A stretch of 64,000 nucleotides of DNA from an uncultured Collinsella sp. (GTDB taxonomy: Bacteria > Actinomycetota > Coriobacteriia > Coriobacteriales > Coriobacteriaceae), in NCBI GenBank assembly GCA_900544865.1, contig UQXA01000006.1:1-64000 (forward strand). Reading direction: 5' to 3'. The stretch's first letter is position 1. Every line of letters starts with the position of its first letter. The translations under genes and the position numbers were made by a program. The notes below the pieces were generated by a model. That model was given only the letters and a program-made list of their open reading frames with translations. It made no database searches and was not told the DNA's origin. Below, piece after piece: positions 43,188 through 58,816 of the stretch.

Positions 43188-43661
43188 TTACCAACGATAG
43201 TGAGAGAACGCGCGGTTGGCCTCGGCCATCTTGAAGACGTCCTCACGCTTCTTGACGGAAGCGCCCAGGCCGTTGGAGGCGTCGAGAATCTCGTTGGCGA
43301 GACGCTCGGCCATGGTCTTCTCCTTGCGAGCGCGGGAGAAGTTGACGATCCAGCGGATACCCAGAGCGGTGGAACGACGGGAGTTGACCTCCATCGGGAC
43401 CTGATAGGTAGCGCCACCGACACGCTTGGGCTTAACCTCGAGCGTGGGCTTGACGTTGTCCATAGCCTTCTTGAAGGTAGCGAGAGCGTCGCCACCCTCG
43501 GACTTCTCGGCAACGATCTCGAAAGCGGTGTAAACGATGCGCTCAGCGGTGGCCTTCTTGCCGTCAAGAAGGACCTTGTTGATGAGCTGAGTCACCAGGC
43601 GGTTGTTGTAAACGGCGTCAGGCTGAACCTCACGACGATTAGCTGCTGCACGACGCGGCAT
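43188..43661 (-). CDS. rpsG: 30S ribosomal protein S7
   Basis: The 157-residue protein is normal for S7 (MPRRAAANRREVQPDAVYNN; GGATYQVPMEVNSRRSTALG; AFSHYRW end). It nucleates head assembly on 16S rRNA. In E. coli S7 represses the str operon. AAGGAG precedes the ATG. Confidence 0.97.
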   Translation of the reverse strand: MPRRAAANRREVQPDAVYNNRLVTQLINKVLLDGKKATAERIVYTAFEIVAEKSEGGDALATFKKAMDNVKPTLEVKPKRVGGATYQVPMEVNSRRSTALGIRWIVNFSRARKEKTMAERLANEILDASNGLGASVKKREDVFKMAEANRAFSHYRW

Positions 43662-43734
43662 GTGAAATCTCCTTAAGTGTCTACCGTGCGGCGCTTAGGC
43701 GGCACACGGCGAAAGTATCAAAACGTTATCTGGC

Positions 43735-44112
43735 TTATTTGGCCTTGGGGCGCTTAGCACCGTACTTGGAACGGGCCTGCATACGGTTCTGGACCGGAGC
43801 AGCGTCGTAGGCGCCACGGATGACGTGATAACGGACACCAGGGAGGTCACGGACACGACCGCCGCGGACGAGCACGATGGAGTGCTCCTGCAGGTTGTGG
43901 CCCTCACCCGGGATGTAAGCAGTAACTTCGATGCCGTTGACAAGGCGAACACGGGCAACCTTACGAAGAGCCGAGTTCGGCTTCTTGGGGCTCGTGGTGA
44001 AGACGCGGGTGCACACGCCGCGCTTCTGGGAGTTGTGCTGCAGAGCAGCGTTCTTGGACTTCTTGGGCACGGAACGACGGCCCTGGCGAACCAGCTGGTT
44101 AATAGTAGGCAA
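43735..44112 (-). CDS. rpsL: 30S ribosomal protein S12
   Basis: The 125-residue protein has PTINQLVRQGRRSVPKKSKN, the loop CTRVFTTSPKKPNSALRKVA with the lysine altered in streptomycin resistance (here the sensitive-type KKPNSA), and IPGEGHNLQEHSIVLVRGGR. The start is TTG 44112 with AAGGAG six bases upstream. It is the first gene of the str operon. Confidence 0.97.
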   Translation of the reverse strand: MPTINQLVRQGRRSVPKKSKNAALQHNSQKRGVCTRVFTTSPKKPNSALRKVARVRLVNGIEVTAYIPGEGHNLQEHSIVLVRGGRVRDLPGVRYHVIRGAYDAAPVQNRMQARSKYGAKRPKAK

Positions 44113-44205
44113 AGCGTACTCCTTCTCGAATGATTCCAGCTTTCTGTAAAGTGCAACGGCTTGAATCGAGGGGTCAGCATCCCCCTACGAAACACGCAGT
44201 TCGAT

Positions 44206-44258
44206 AGGATACGTGGCGTTAGCTGTGCCGTCAACAGACCACGCCGCCGGGCGTATCC
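44206..44258 (-). promoter_or_regulatory. rpsL promoter with upstream 19-bp box
   Basis: TTGACG (44234..44229) and TATCCT (44211..44206) are separated by 17 bases, giving a leader of about 87 bases. Just upstream, GGATACGCCCGGCGGCGTG (44258..44240) matches the box at rplC and rplB. The remaining gap to 44318 has no gene. Confidence 0.65.
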
Positions 44259-44318
44259 TAAAATACCCACATTTCCGCAAAGCCTACACAAAAGGAATCC
44301 CCTTTCTGTGCGCGTGGG

Positions 44319-44459
44319 CGGATTCCCGGTCCGGGCGGCACAGGGGTTAAGTTTGCTGCTCTACAGTCCTGGCTCGCACGGAGGCCACATTAAGTGGCCT
44401 CCGGCTCGTGCGGAACTCGCGACAAACTTAACCCCTGTGCCGCCCGGCCCGGGAATCCG
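44319..44459. ncRNA. Large covarying hairpin element, copy B
   Basis: The 37-base arms at 44319-44355 and 44423-44459 are complementary with one mismatch. The core has TGCTCTACAGTCCTG, the inner hairpin GGAGGCCAC-ATTAA-GTGGCCTCC and GCGGAACTCGCGA. Flanks shared with copy C (AAAAGGAATCCC on the left, ACGTGCTCGTYGGGG on the right) show that the conserved unit extends to about 44290-44485. It lies between the terminator of the anti-sigma-like gene and the rpsL promoter. Confidence 0.72.
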
Positions 44460-44623
44460 ACGTGCTCGTTGGGGCAACGTTCCCTTCCAAATAGGGACAG
44501 GTTTATTATGGTCGGTTTTATCTGGGGAAACGTCGCACTCCAGCGTTGATCTGCTCTCATCTGTCGCATGGAAATCGGCGGCGTCTTCGGAAGTATATCG
44601 CTCGGTCTAACCGTCCATTTAAT

Positions 44624-44660
44624 ACAAAATGGGCCGCCTCCCCTAGTAGGAAGCGGCCCC
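44624..44660 (-). terminator. Terminator of the sigma/anti-sigma operon
   Basis: GGGCCGCTTCC and GGAGGCGGCCC form a stem followed on the minus strand by ATTTTGTATT, six bases past the stop codon of the membrane protein gene. Confidence 0.75.
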
Positions 44661-44665
44661 AAATC

Positions 44666-45742
44666 TTACGAATAGACGATGGTAAAGGGTTCCGACGTTT
44701 CGGCGCCCCCTGTTGAAGTGCAGCGTGTGCCCTCAAGCGTTACTGAGACCACTTGGTCGACATCAATCAACTTCGTTGGCACCCAGATGTTCTCTCCGCT
44801 ATTGCGCGTATAAGAAAAATATAAGTTGAACGCCCCTGCGTCGTCATCTTCGATAATCTGCTCCGATCCATCCTTGTAGGTAACCGTCAACTTCTTCGTG
44901 ACTGCGTCAATGCCCAGATCATCGATGTGCGTCTGGATGGAAAACGGACTGATCTCGAGAGACGAGTCACCGGAGCGGAGTGCCTTTGTATCGACGTACC
45001 CTCCAACGCTAAACTCGGGCGTCGATGCTTTAAACCGCCTCGCACTCTCACCTTCGCCCTCGGTCCACTGGATATTCCAGGTGACCGCATGTTGAAAACC
45101 TCGCTCGCGATCCATAGAAGCAAAGTACATCGTGCCATTAATGACAGCATCGCTTGATGTGTCCTTATCAATGGTGCAGCGTGTGTCAGCCCATTCCTCG
45201 CCGAAGTTCATGCTGGGCGTGCCGATGCCTTGTTCTTCTTCACCATAGAGAACAAGTTCGCCTGTCTCTGCTGCCGGCTTGTAGTAGTTAACGCCATTTG
45301 GATTGGATAGCGTAAACGTCACAGCACCGCAGCCGTTTTGGTCGATTGCCATCTCATGGATATCAAGCGTATAGCCGTTACCCTCGACGGACAGATTAAC
45401 CTTCTGGACTGTGCCCTCCAGGCTTTGGGGCGCAATGCCGTCACCAAACTCTCTGGTGTAGGTGTATTTAGTCCCCGATGAGCCACCGTTGGTCCAGGTA
45501 ATGGAATCCCCATTGCTGTGGTTTCCCCAAGCTGAGGCAAAATAGCCGGAATTGACAACGGCGTAGGCGATCCCTCCGGTCGCCAACACTCCGGCAAGAC
45601 ATCCGATTACGGCAACATAGAGAGGCTTCGCGTGGCCCTTTCGATGAAGCGGCTCACCCGCAGCAGTATTAAGGACGCGATCTGCAAGATTGCTATCGGC
45701 TTGGATGGACTCGAAGGCCTGCTTGATTTGATTGGATTTCAC
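44666..45742 (-). CDS. Probable membrane anti-sigma factor
   Basis: The 358-residue protein has a short cytosolic N-terminus of about 40 residues, one membrane helix (LYVAVIGCLAGVLATGGIAY, about 42-61) and a long outer domain rich in beta-strand-like sequence. It resembles DUF4179-type proteins encoded next to ECF sigma factors. Translation starts at GTG 45742 after AGGAGGG, inside the last 50 bases of the sigma gene, so the two are tightly coupled. No zinc-binding ZAS motif (HxxxCxxC) is visible in the N-terminus. The anti-sigma role is inferred from position and topology, and the signal it senses is unknown. Confidence 0.7.
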   Translation of the reverse strand: MKSNQIKQAFESIQADSNLADRVLNTAAGEPLHRKGHAKPLYVAVIGCLAGVLATGGIAYAVVNSGYFASAWGNHSNGDSITWTNGGSSGTKYTYTREFGDGIAPQSLEGTVQKVNLSVEGNGYTLDIHEMAIDQNGCGAVTFTLSNPNGVNYYKPAAETGELVLYGEEEQGIGTPSMNFGEEWADTRCTIDKDTSSDAVINGTMYFASMDRERGFQHAVTWNIQWTEGEGESARRFKASTPEFSVGGYVDTKALRSGDSSLEISPFSIQTHIDDLGIDAVTKKLTVTYKDGSEQIIEDDDAGAFNLYFSYTRNSGENIWVPTKLIDVDQVVSVTLEGTRCTSTGGAETSEPFTIVYS

Positions 45743-46211
45743 GGTCGCCCTCCTCTAGGATGAATTTGAGCTTCGATCGACCACGAGCTAAACGCGTTCG
45801 AACGGTCGCGGCTGGCACATGCAGTAACTCGGCAATCTCTTGGGTCGAAAAGCCCAGATAGTAATAGAGCACGATGGGAACACGGAATCGCTCCGGAAGT
45901 CGCATAACGTCTGACAGGACTGCCTTGGTCTCATCCTGCGCCGCCGAAAGCGAATCGGCCAGGTTCTCAATATCCTCCACACGCCTCCATGGCTTTCGAA
46001 AGAGCGATTTACATTCATTGATCGTGACCCGAATAAGCCAGCGGCGAAGATGTTCCCAACTTTCAAAGTTTCCATCGCTTTTAAGCAACTTAAGAAAGAC
46101 GTCTTGGGCAACATCATCGGCATCGGCGCGATCGCGCAGATACGTCAATGCGATTCGAAACACGACATCCCGGTGATCTTCGACCGCCTGTCTAAATGTT
46201 TGTTCTTCCAT
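45693..46211 (-). CDS. ECF-type RNA polymerase sigma factor
   Basis: The 172-residue protein has sigma region 2 (FRIALTYLRDRADADDVAQD, with VFLKLLKSDGNFESWEHLRR following) and region 4.2 (GFSTQEIAELLHVPAATVRT). There is no sigma region 1 or 3. ATG 46211 follows GGGAGGTG; the frame is open further upstream but runs through the promoter. It is followed by a 50-base overlap into a membrane protein, the usual sigma/anti-sigma layout. Confidence 0.9.
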   Translation of the reverse strand: MEEQTFRQAVEDHRDVVFRIALTYLRDRADADDVAQDVFLKLLKSDGNFESWEHLRRWLIRVTINECKSLFRKPWRRVEDIENLADSLSAAQDETKAVLSDVMRLPERFRVPIVLYYYLGFSTQEIAELLHVPAATVRTRLARGRSKLKFILEEGDREIQSNQAGLRVHPSR

Positions 46212-46259
46212 AATCACCTCCCGGTGACGGTACTGATTCTTGATGAGGTCCTCACCATA

Positions 46260-46288
46260 GATACGCTCTGGCCGGACGAAATGTTTCA
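46260..46288 (-). promoter_or_regulatory. ECF-type autoregulatory promoter
   Basis: On the minus strand TGAAAC (46288..46283) and CGTATC (46265..46260) are 17 bases apart, close to the sigma-W type consensus TGAAAC-N16-CGTA. It lies about 50 bases before the ECF sigma start codon, as expected if the factor drives its own gene. Confidence 0.6.
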
Positions 46289-46363
46289 AATTCAAGCAGG
46301 AAAGACCTACCAAAATAAACCTGTCCCTTATTGGCAAAAGGAATCCCACTCTGTGCGCGGGGG

Positions 46364-46504
46364 CAGATTCCCGGAACGGGCCGCCCGCTGTTTAAGTTTG
46401 CTGCTCTACAGTCCTGCGCAAGACGGAAAGCACATTAAGTGCTTTCCTTTGCGTGCGGAACTCGCGACAAACTTAAACAGCGGGCGGCCCGTTCCGGGAA
46501 TCCG
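46364..46504. ncRNA. Large covarying hairpin element, copy C
   Basis: The 37-base arms at 46364-46400 and 46468-46504 are complementary except for one pair, which would be a G-U wobble in a minus-strand RNA. The core has TGCTCTACAGTCCTG, the inner hairpin GGAAAGCAC-ATTAA-GTGCTTTCC and GCGGAACTCGCGA. It lies between the rpoC terminator and the ECF sigma promoter and shares outer flanks with copy B. Confidence 0.72.
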
Positions 46505-46533
46505 ACGTGCTCGTCGGGGTAACGTTCCTCACC

Positions 46534-46571
46534 AAAAAAGACCCGCTCCCCTGTTGAGAAGCGGGTCTTTG
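46534..46571 (-). terminator. rpoBC terminator
   Basis: AAAGACCCGCT and AGCGGGTCTTT form an 11-bp stem, followed on the minus strand by TTTTTTGG. It lies 26 bases past the rpoC stop codon. Confidence 0.9.
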
Positions 46572-46596
46572 GAAGGACGGTTAACGTTCTAGGAAA

Positions 46597-54570
<7,974 letters not shown>

Positions 54571-54643
54571 CAGGTTTTTCCTCCTTCACGGAAATGCTCG
54601 GTGGGTTGGCGAGGCATAGCTTCGCCAGTTATCGCAACCTAAT

Positions 54644-54671
54644 AGTTTATCAGGTACCGACCGTTGGGCAA
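54644..54671 (-). promoter_or_regulatory. Candidate rpoB promoter
   Basis: TTGCCC (54671..54666) and TAAACT (54649..54644) with a 16-base spacer lie about 75 bases before the rpoB start. rplL has its own terminator and galU lies between, so rpoB needs its own promoter here. Confidence 0.5.
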
Positions 54672-54748
54672 GAAAAGCCTTGACGCGATTGGGTTTTTGG
54701 AGTAGCAAAGTTTTTCGATAGAAAACACGCAGGTAGATGTATGTGTAC

Positions 54749-54762
54749 CGAACATCTGTTCA
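54749..54762. promoter_or_regulatory. LexA-like palindrome upstream of rpoB
   Basis: CGAACATCTGTTCA contains GAAC-N4-GTTC, the core of Gram-positive LexA boxes. It lies about 80 bases upstream of the predicted rpoB -35 and overlaps a second inverted repeat, TGTTCA...TGAACA, at 54757-54779. It may be chance. Confidence 0.3.
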
Positions 54763-54803
54763 TATATTTTCTGTGAACAGCGAGCCGGCAATCGCAGCTC
54801 TTA

Positions 54804-54840
54804 TAAAAAACGGGCGCGAACCGAGGTCCGCACCCGTAAA
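54804..54840 (-). terminator. galU terminator
   Basis: ACGGGTGCGGAC and GTTCGCGCCCGT pair with G-U wobbles and are followed by TTTTTTAT on the minus strand. It lies 18 bases past the galU stop codon. Confidence 0.88.
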
Positions 54841-54857
54841 TGTCGATGCCCGAAGGC

Positions 54858-55766
54858 TTACTTGCGCATCAATCCGCCGCGCTCGTCGATGGCGTCCCAG
54901 AAGGCATCGGCAAAGCAGGGGTCGCTTGCAGCCATGAGGGCGTTGGTGGCCATCCAGCCAGAGGGAGTGCCGGTGTCGTAGCCCGACAGTGGGTCGATGA
55001 CGACGGCATACATGGCCTCGCGGTCGAGCGAACGGGCCATGGCGTCGGTCAGCTGAATCTCGCCGCCCTTGCCGGCCTGCTGATCTGCCAGCAGGTCCAT
55101 GACCAGCGGGCTCAGCAGGTAGCGACCGACGATGTACAGGTTGGACGGAGCCGCCTCGGGAGCGGGCTTCTCGACCAGACCGCCGATACGCCAGACAGCG
55201 CCAGGCTCGGCATCGGCAACGTCCTCGGCGCCCTCGAGCGAACCGACGCGCTCGCCGGCGATAACGCCGTAGCGGCTAACTTCCTCGGGCGAGCAAGCAG
55301 CGACGGCGATAACCGAAACTCCACCGTGCTCCTTGGAGACGGCAAGCATCTTGTCGCAGATGTCGCGATTAGGCACAACGTAGTCGCCCAGAAGAACCAG
55401 GAAGTTCTCCCCTGCCACGGCGTCGGCAGCAGAGCGGATAGCATGGCCGAGGCCCTTGGGCTCGTACTGATAACGGAAGTCGACCGGCATACCGCCAGCG
55501 TGGGCGACGGCATCGGCATAGGCGTTCTTGCCGCGCTCGCGCAGCAGGTTCTCGAGCGAGCGATCGGGCTGGAAGTAGTTCAGTAGCTCAGGCTTACCGG
55601 GAGACATAACGATGATGGCGTCGTCGACTTCCTCGGGGTCGAGCGCCTCCTCGACGACGTACTGAATGACGGGCTTGTCGAGCACCGGCAGCATCTCTTT
55701 GGGCGTGCACTTGGTGCCAGGCAGAAAACGCGTGCCAAGACCGGCGGCGGGGATGATTGCCTTCAT
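54858..55766 (-). CDS. galU: UTP-glucose-1-phosphate uridylyltransferase
   Basis: The 302-residue protein has the nucleotidyltransferase motif IIPAAGLGTRFLPGTKCTPK, MLPVLDKPVIQYVVEEA, LGDYVVPNR and GGLVEKPAPEAAPSNLYIVG. It makes UDP-glucose for envelope and capsule sugars. ATG 55766 follows AAAGGATC. Its position between rplJL and rpoB is unusual, since these normally form one rif operon. The upstream gap 55767-56019 contains nothing I can assign. Confidence 0.93.
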   Translation of the reverse strand: MKAIIPAAGLGTRFLPGTKCTPKEMLPVLDKPVIQYVVEEALDPEEVDDAIIVMSPGKPELLNYFQPDRSLENLLRERGKNAYADAVAHAGGMPVDFRYQYEPKGLGHAIRSAADAVAGENFLVLLGDYVVPNRDICDKMLAVSKEHGGVSVIAVAACSPEEVSRYGVIAGERVGSLEGAEDVADAEPGAVWRIGGLVEKPAPEAAPSNLYIVGRYLLSPLVMDLLADQQAGKGGEIQLTDAMARSLDREAMYAVVIDPLSGYDTGTPSGWMATNALMAASDPCFADAFWDAIDERGGLMRK

Positions 55767-56019
55767 GTTATTCAAAGATCCTTTCGCAGGCGCAAAAGCG
55801 CCCCATGCGTGCGGCACACAGCCGCAGACCAAATTGCGATACCCAAGCATCTTACCGCTGGAACTATATGTCGCTACAAGGCAGAGACAATTCTTCAGCA
55901 GGTCAACGCAAATTATTGCTCGAATGGTGCAATTTTATTGCCCAACGGCAGGGCGCCCGATACGACGCAAATCACAGAACATGGCAGCTTGAGCAACCGA
56001 TGTCGAGGGACCGAAAAAC

Positions 56020-56056
56020 AAAAAAGACGGGGCTCGCAATGCGAACCCCGTCTGCA
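56020..56056 (-). terminator. rplJL terminator
   Basis: AGACGGGGTTCGC and GCGAGCCCCGTCT form a stem followed on the minus strand by TTTTTTG. It ends the rplJ-rplL transcript before galU. Confidence 0.9.
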
Positions 56057-56080
56057 AAGAAATCTGGCGAGAAAGCCTGA

Positions 56081-56458
56081 TTACTTGAGGGTGACAGCAG
56101 CGCCAGCAGCCTCGAGCTTCTCCTTGGCAGCCTCGGCGTCCTCCTTCTTGGCACCCTCGAGAACAGCCTTGGGAGCGCCCTCGACGACCTCCTTGGCCTC
56201 CTTCAGGCCAAGGTTGGTGAGCTCACGGACGGCCTTGATGACCTGGATCTTGTTGTCGCCGAAGCCCTCGAGCACGACGTCAAACTCGGTCTTCTCCTCG
56301 GCCTCAGCAGCGCCAGCAGCGGGAGCGGCGACAACAGCGGCAGGAGCAGCGGCGGAAACGCCGAAGGTGTCCTCAATAGCCTTGACGAGCTCGGAAGCCT
56401 CGAGAAGGGTCATTTCCTTAAGAGCATCGATGATCTCATCGGTGGTAAGCTTAGCCAT
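56081..56458 (-). CDS. rplL: 50S ribosomal protein L7/L12
   Basis: The 125-residue acidic protein has an N-terminal dimerisation helix (TTDEIIDALKEMTLLEASEL), an Ala-rich hinge and the C-terminal domain EFDVVLEGFGDNKIQVIKAV, GLKEAKEVVEGAPKAVLEGA. It recruits translation GTPases to the stalk. ATG 56458 follows AAAGGA. Confidence 0.96.
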   Translation of the reverse strand: MAKLTTDEIIDALKEMTLLEASELVKAIEDTFGVSAAAPAAVVAAPAAGAAEAEEKTEFDVVLEGFGDNKIQVIKAVRELTNLGLKEAKEVVEGAPKAVLEGAKKEDAEAAKEKLEAAGAAVTLK

Positions 56459-56560
56459 TTCTAAGTCCTTTCGGTTTCCGTGCAGATGCACGGAGATCAG
56501 TTAAAACACGACGCGAATGCGCCAGGGGTGCGGCGTTGCCGCCGCGGGTGAAAACAGCAA

Positions 56561-57082
56561 CTAGGCTGCCTTCTGCTCGGAGACCTGCTGGATCGAACGA
56601 GCGAGACCAGAGGAAACGCCGTTGACGCAGACAGCGATGTCGCGAGCGAAACCGGAGATGAGACCGGCGATCTGGCCGAGAAGCTGATCCTTGGTGGGCA
56701 GCTCGGCGATAGCCTTAACATCATCAGCGGAAACGGCCTTGCCGTCGGAGATACCGCCCTTGATCTCAAGGACGCCCTTGGACTTAGCGGAGAAGTCCTT
56801 AAGGGCCTTAGCGGCCTCGACCGGCTCGGACTCGTAGAACACATAAGCGACGGGGCCGGCGAGGATCTCGTCGAGCTCGGGCTGCTCCTGGTTCTTGAGA
56901 GCGATCTTGACCAGGTTGTTCTTGTAGACCTTCATCTCGGCGCCGCACTCGCGAAGCTGATGACGCAGCTCCTGAGCCTGCTTAACCGTCAGACCGTTGT
57001 AGTTGACGACGAACAGACCGGCGTTCTCGGCGATACGGGACTCGATCTCTGCAACCTTGTCGATTTTGTACTGCTGGGGCAT
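56561..57082 (-). CDS. rplJ: 50S ribosomal protein L10
   Basis: The 173-residue protein has KIDKVAEIESRIAENAGLFV, YNGLTVKQAQELRHQLRECG and a C-terminal helix that binds L7/L12. With L12 it forms the stalk and typically represses its own mRNA through a leader site, which is visible upstream. AGGAGGTG precedes the ATG. Confidence 0.96.
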   Translation of the reverse strand: MPQQYKIDKVAEIESRIAENAGLFVVNYNGLTVKQAQELRHQLRECGAEMKVYKNNLVKIALKNQEQPELDEILAGPVAYVFYESEPVEAAKALKDFSAKSKGVLEIKGGISDGKAVSADDVKAIAELPTKDQLLGQIAGLISGFARDIAVCVNGVSSGLARSIQQVSEQKAA

Positions 57083-57144
57083 GAATTACACCTCCTCGAA
57101 TTCTTTCCGGGCACGGTCCGCCACAAGGACGTGACGGGGGCATG

Positions 57145-57184
57145 TCCAAAAAGAAAGCCCCCGCGCTGCATGAGCGACGGGGGC
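57145..57184 (-). terminator. Attenuator in the rplJ leader
   Basis: GCCCCCG and CGGGGGC pair around GTCGCTCATGCAGCG-type sequence and are followed on the minus strand by CTTTCTTTTTGG, about 60 bases before the rplJ start. It can stop transcription when the L10 leader is bound. Confidence 0.8.
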
Positions 57185-57199
57185 GAGAAGACATATCTA

Positions 57200-57278
57200 C
57201 TCGACCACCTCGGCTGGCGGGATATCCCATTAAGCTCGCGGGCGATGCCCGTTTGCACCGGCTGTCTCTGGCAGCGGA
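57200..57278 (-). ncRNA. L10 leader (r-protein autoregulatory element)
   Basis: The minus strand shows the conserved L10-leader words: AGAGACAGCCGGTGC, then GAGCTTAATGGG and CCCGCCAGCCGAGGTGG, in the usual order and spacing. L10(L12)4 binds such leaders in Gram-positive bacteria. It lies between the rplJ promoter and the attenuator. I matched it by eye to the family pattern. Confidence 0.75.
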
Positions 57279-57298
57279 TTCGTGCGTGAACCGAAAGT

Positions 57299-57327
57299 AT
57301 TATGGCGGGGACCCCGGCGTCGGTCAA
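57299..57327 (-). promoter_or_regulatory. rplJ promoter
   Basis: TTGACC (57327..57322) and CATAAT (57304..57299) with a 17-base spacer. The -35 lies inside the outer arm of hairpin element D. Confidence 0.65.
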
Positions 57328-57535
57328 CGGGCGCGAGGATTCGTACACAAACCCTGCATACGCTCCGGCCGGGAGGGGCAGGGCGAGTTTTCCGCTCGGT
57401 CAAGTCCTGGGCTCGCGCGAAGGCCACATTAAGTGGCCTTCGGCTCGTGCGGAATCTACGGAAAACTCGCCCTGCCCCTCCCGGCCGGAGCTACGTTGCC
57501 TTTGCTGCGAATCCTCGTGTCCGTTGAGCGACGCG
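57315..57535. ncRNA. Large covarying hairpin element, copy D
   Basis: Inner arms 57363-57394 and 57459-57490 are a perfect 32-bp stem. Beyond an internal loop, a second stem pairs GAGGATTCG with CGAATCCTC, and a third pairs GGCGTCGGTCAACGG-like sequence with the complement near 57515-57533. The core keeps GTCCTG, the inner hairpin CGAAGGCCAC-ATTAA-GTGGCCTTCG and GCTCGTGCGGAA, but its internal loops differ from copies A-C. It lies between the aminotransferase gene and the rplJ leader. Confidence 0.7.
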
Positions 57536-57586
57536 CCCCACTCATAATGCTTGGGTCGGTGGGCTGATGTGTTGCGTCCCGTTGGG

Positions 57587-58723
57587 CTATAAGGTTGAAA
57601 TGAAGGTGGACAGGCGATTTAGGCCTTCGTCCAGATCTTGGTCGGAGACGCAGTAGCTTAGGCGGATGTGGCCTTCGGTGCCGAAGCAGTCTCCGGGGAC
57701 TAGGGCTACGTTGGCCTCTTCGATGGCTTTGATACAGAAGTCTTCGCTGGTTAGGCCGTACTGTTTGATGCTGGGGAAGGCGTAGAAGGCGCCTGCCGGC
57801 TCTACGACGTCGAGGCCCATGGCGTCTAAGGCTGCGAGCACGCGTTCGCGGCGGGCTCGGTAGACTTTGAGCATGGGGGTTGGGTCGACGGTCAGGGCTC
57901 GGGCCGCGGCGTCCATCTCAAAGGAGACGGCGCTCGATACTAAGTATTGGTGGGCCTTGGCAATCTCGGCGATGACGGGGGCTGCGGCTGCGAGCCAGCC
58001 CAAGCGCCAGCCGGTCATGGCCCAGGGCTTGGAAAAGCTCTCGATGATGACCGTCTGCTCGCGCAACTCCGGGTGGCGCTGGGCAAATCGCTCGTAGCCA
58101 TCCACATAGACCAGACGGTTGTATACGTCGTCGCAGACTACGTAGATGCCCGCCTGCTCCGCTACGCGCGCCACGGCATCGAGCGATGCTGCGTCGAGGA
58201 TGCAGCCCGTGGGATTGTTAGGCGTGCAGATGACGATGGCCTTGGTCGCCGGCGTCATGCAGGCACGAAGCGCCTCCTCATCGATCTGAAATTGCGCGGG
58301 CTCCGTATCCAAAAAGACCGCTTTGGCATGATTGGCCACGACGATGCTCTCGTACAGGCCAAAGGCCGGCGTGGGGATGATGACCTCGTCGCCGGGGTTG
58401 AGCATAGCCATAAATGTTGCCGACAGGGCCTCGGTCGCGCCGTCGGTCAGGATGACCTCGTCGGCCGAAAACGTAAGGCCCGCATCCCCCATGTAGGCAG
58501 ACAGCGCTTCGCGCAGAGCGGGGCGACCGTTGTTGGGCGGATAGTGTGTGTCGCCGCGGTCCAACGAAGCGGTCACCTCGGCGCTAATCACGTCGGGCGT
58601 GGGAAAATCGGGCTCGCCGAGCGCAAGCGCGATGCACCCTGGGTGCTGGGCAGCGAGCGCGTTAATCCGACGGATGCCGGAGGGCTTGAGCGTGGCAAGC
58701 GAAGTATTCATGGGCAGGCGCAT
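57587..58723 (-). CDS. Class I/II PLP aminotransferase
   Basis: The 378-residue protein has fold-type I features: LALGEPDFPTPDVI, HYPPNNGRPALREALSAYM, VICTPNNPTG, the Asp-containing YVVCDDVYNRLVY and the PLP lysine in IESFSKPWAMTGWRLGW. It resembles aspartate/aromatic aminotransferases; the substrate is not clear. ATG 58723 follows AAAGGAA. Confidence 0.88.
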   Translation of the reverse strand: MRLPMNTSLATLKPSGIRRINALAAQHPGCIALALGEPDFPTPDVISAEVTASLDRGDTHYPPNNGRPALREALSAYMGDAGLTFSADEVILTDGATEALSATFMAMLNPGDEVIIPTPAFGLYESIVVANHAKAVFLDTEPAQFQIDEEALRACMTPATKAIVICTPNNPTGCILDAASLDAVARVAEQAGIYVVCDDVYNRLVYVDGYERFAQRHPELREQTVIIESFSKPWAMTGWRLGWLAAAAPVIAEIAKAHQYLVSSAVSFEMDAAARALTVDPTPMLKVYRARRERVLAALDAMGLDVVEPAGAFYAFPSIKQYGLTSEDFCIKAIEEANVALVPGDCFGTEGHIRLSYCVSDQDLDEGLNRLSTFISTL

Positions 58724-58816
58724 GGCGTTCCTTTCGTAAGGGTTGCACTAGGATAGCGCGGCGGGGCGCCGCCGGACGGTGTAACCTAAACGGAAACCAA
58801 CCGGAAAGGAGGCAGC

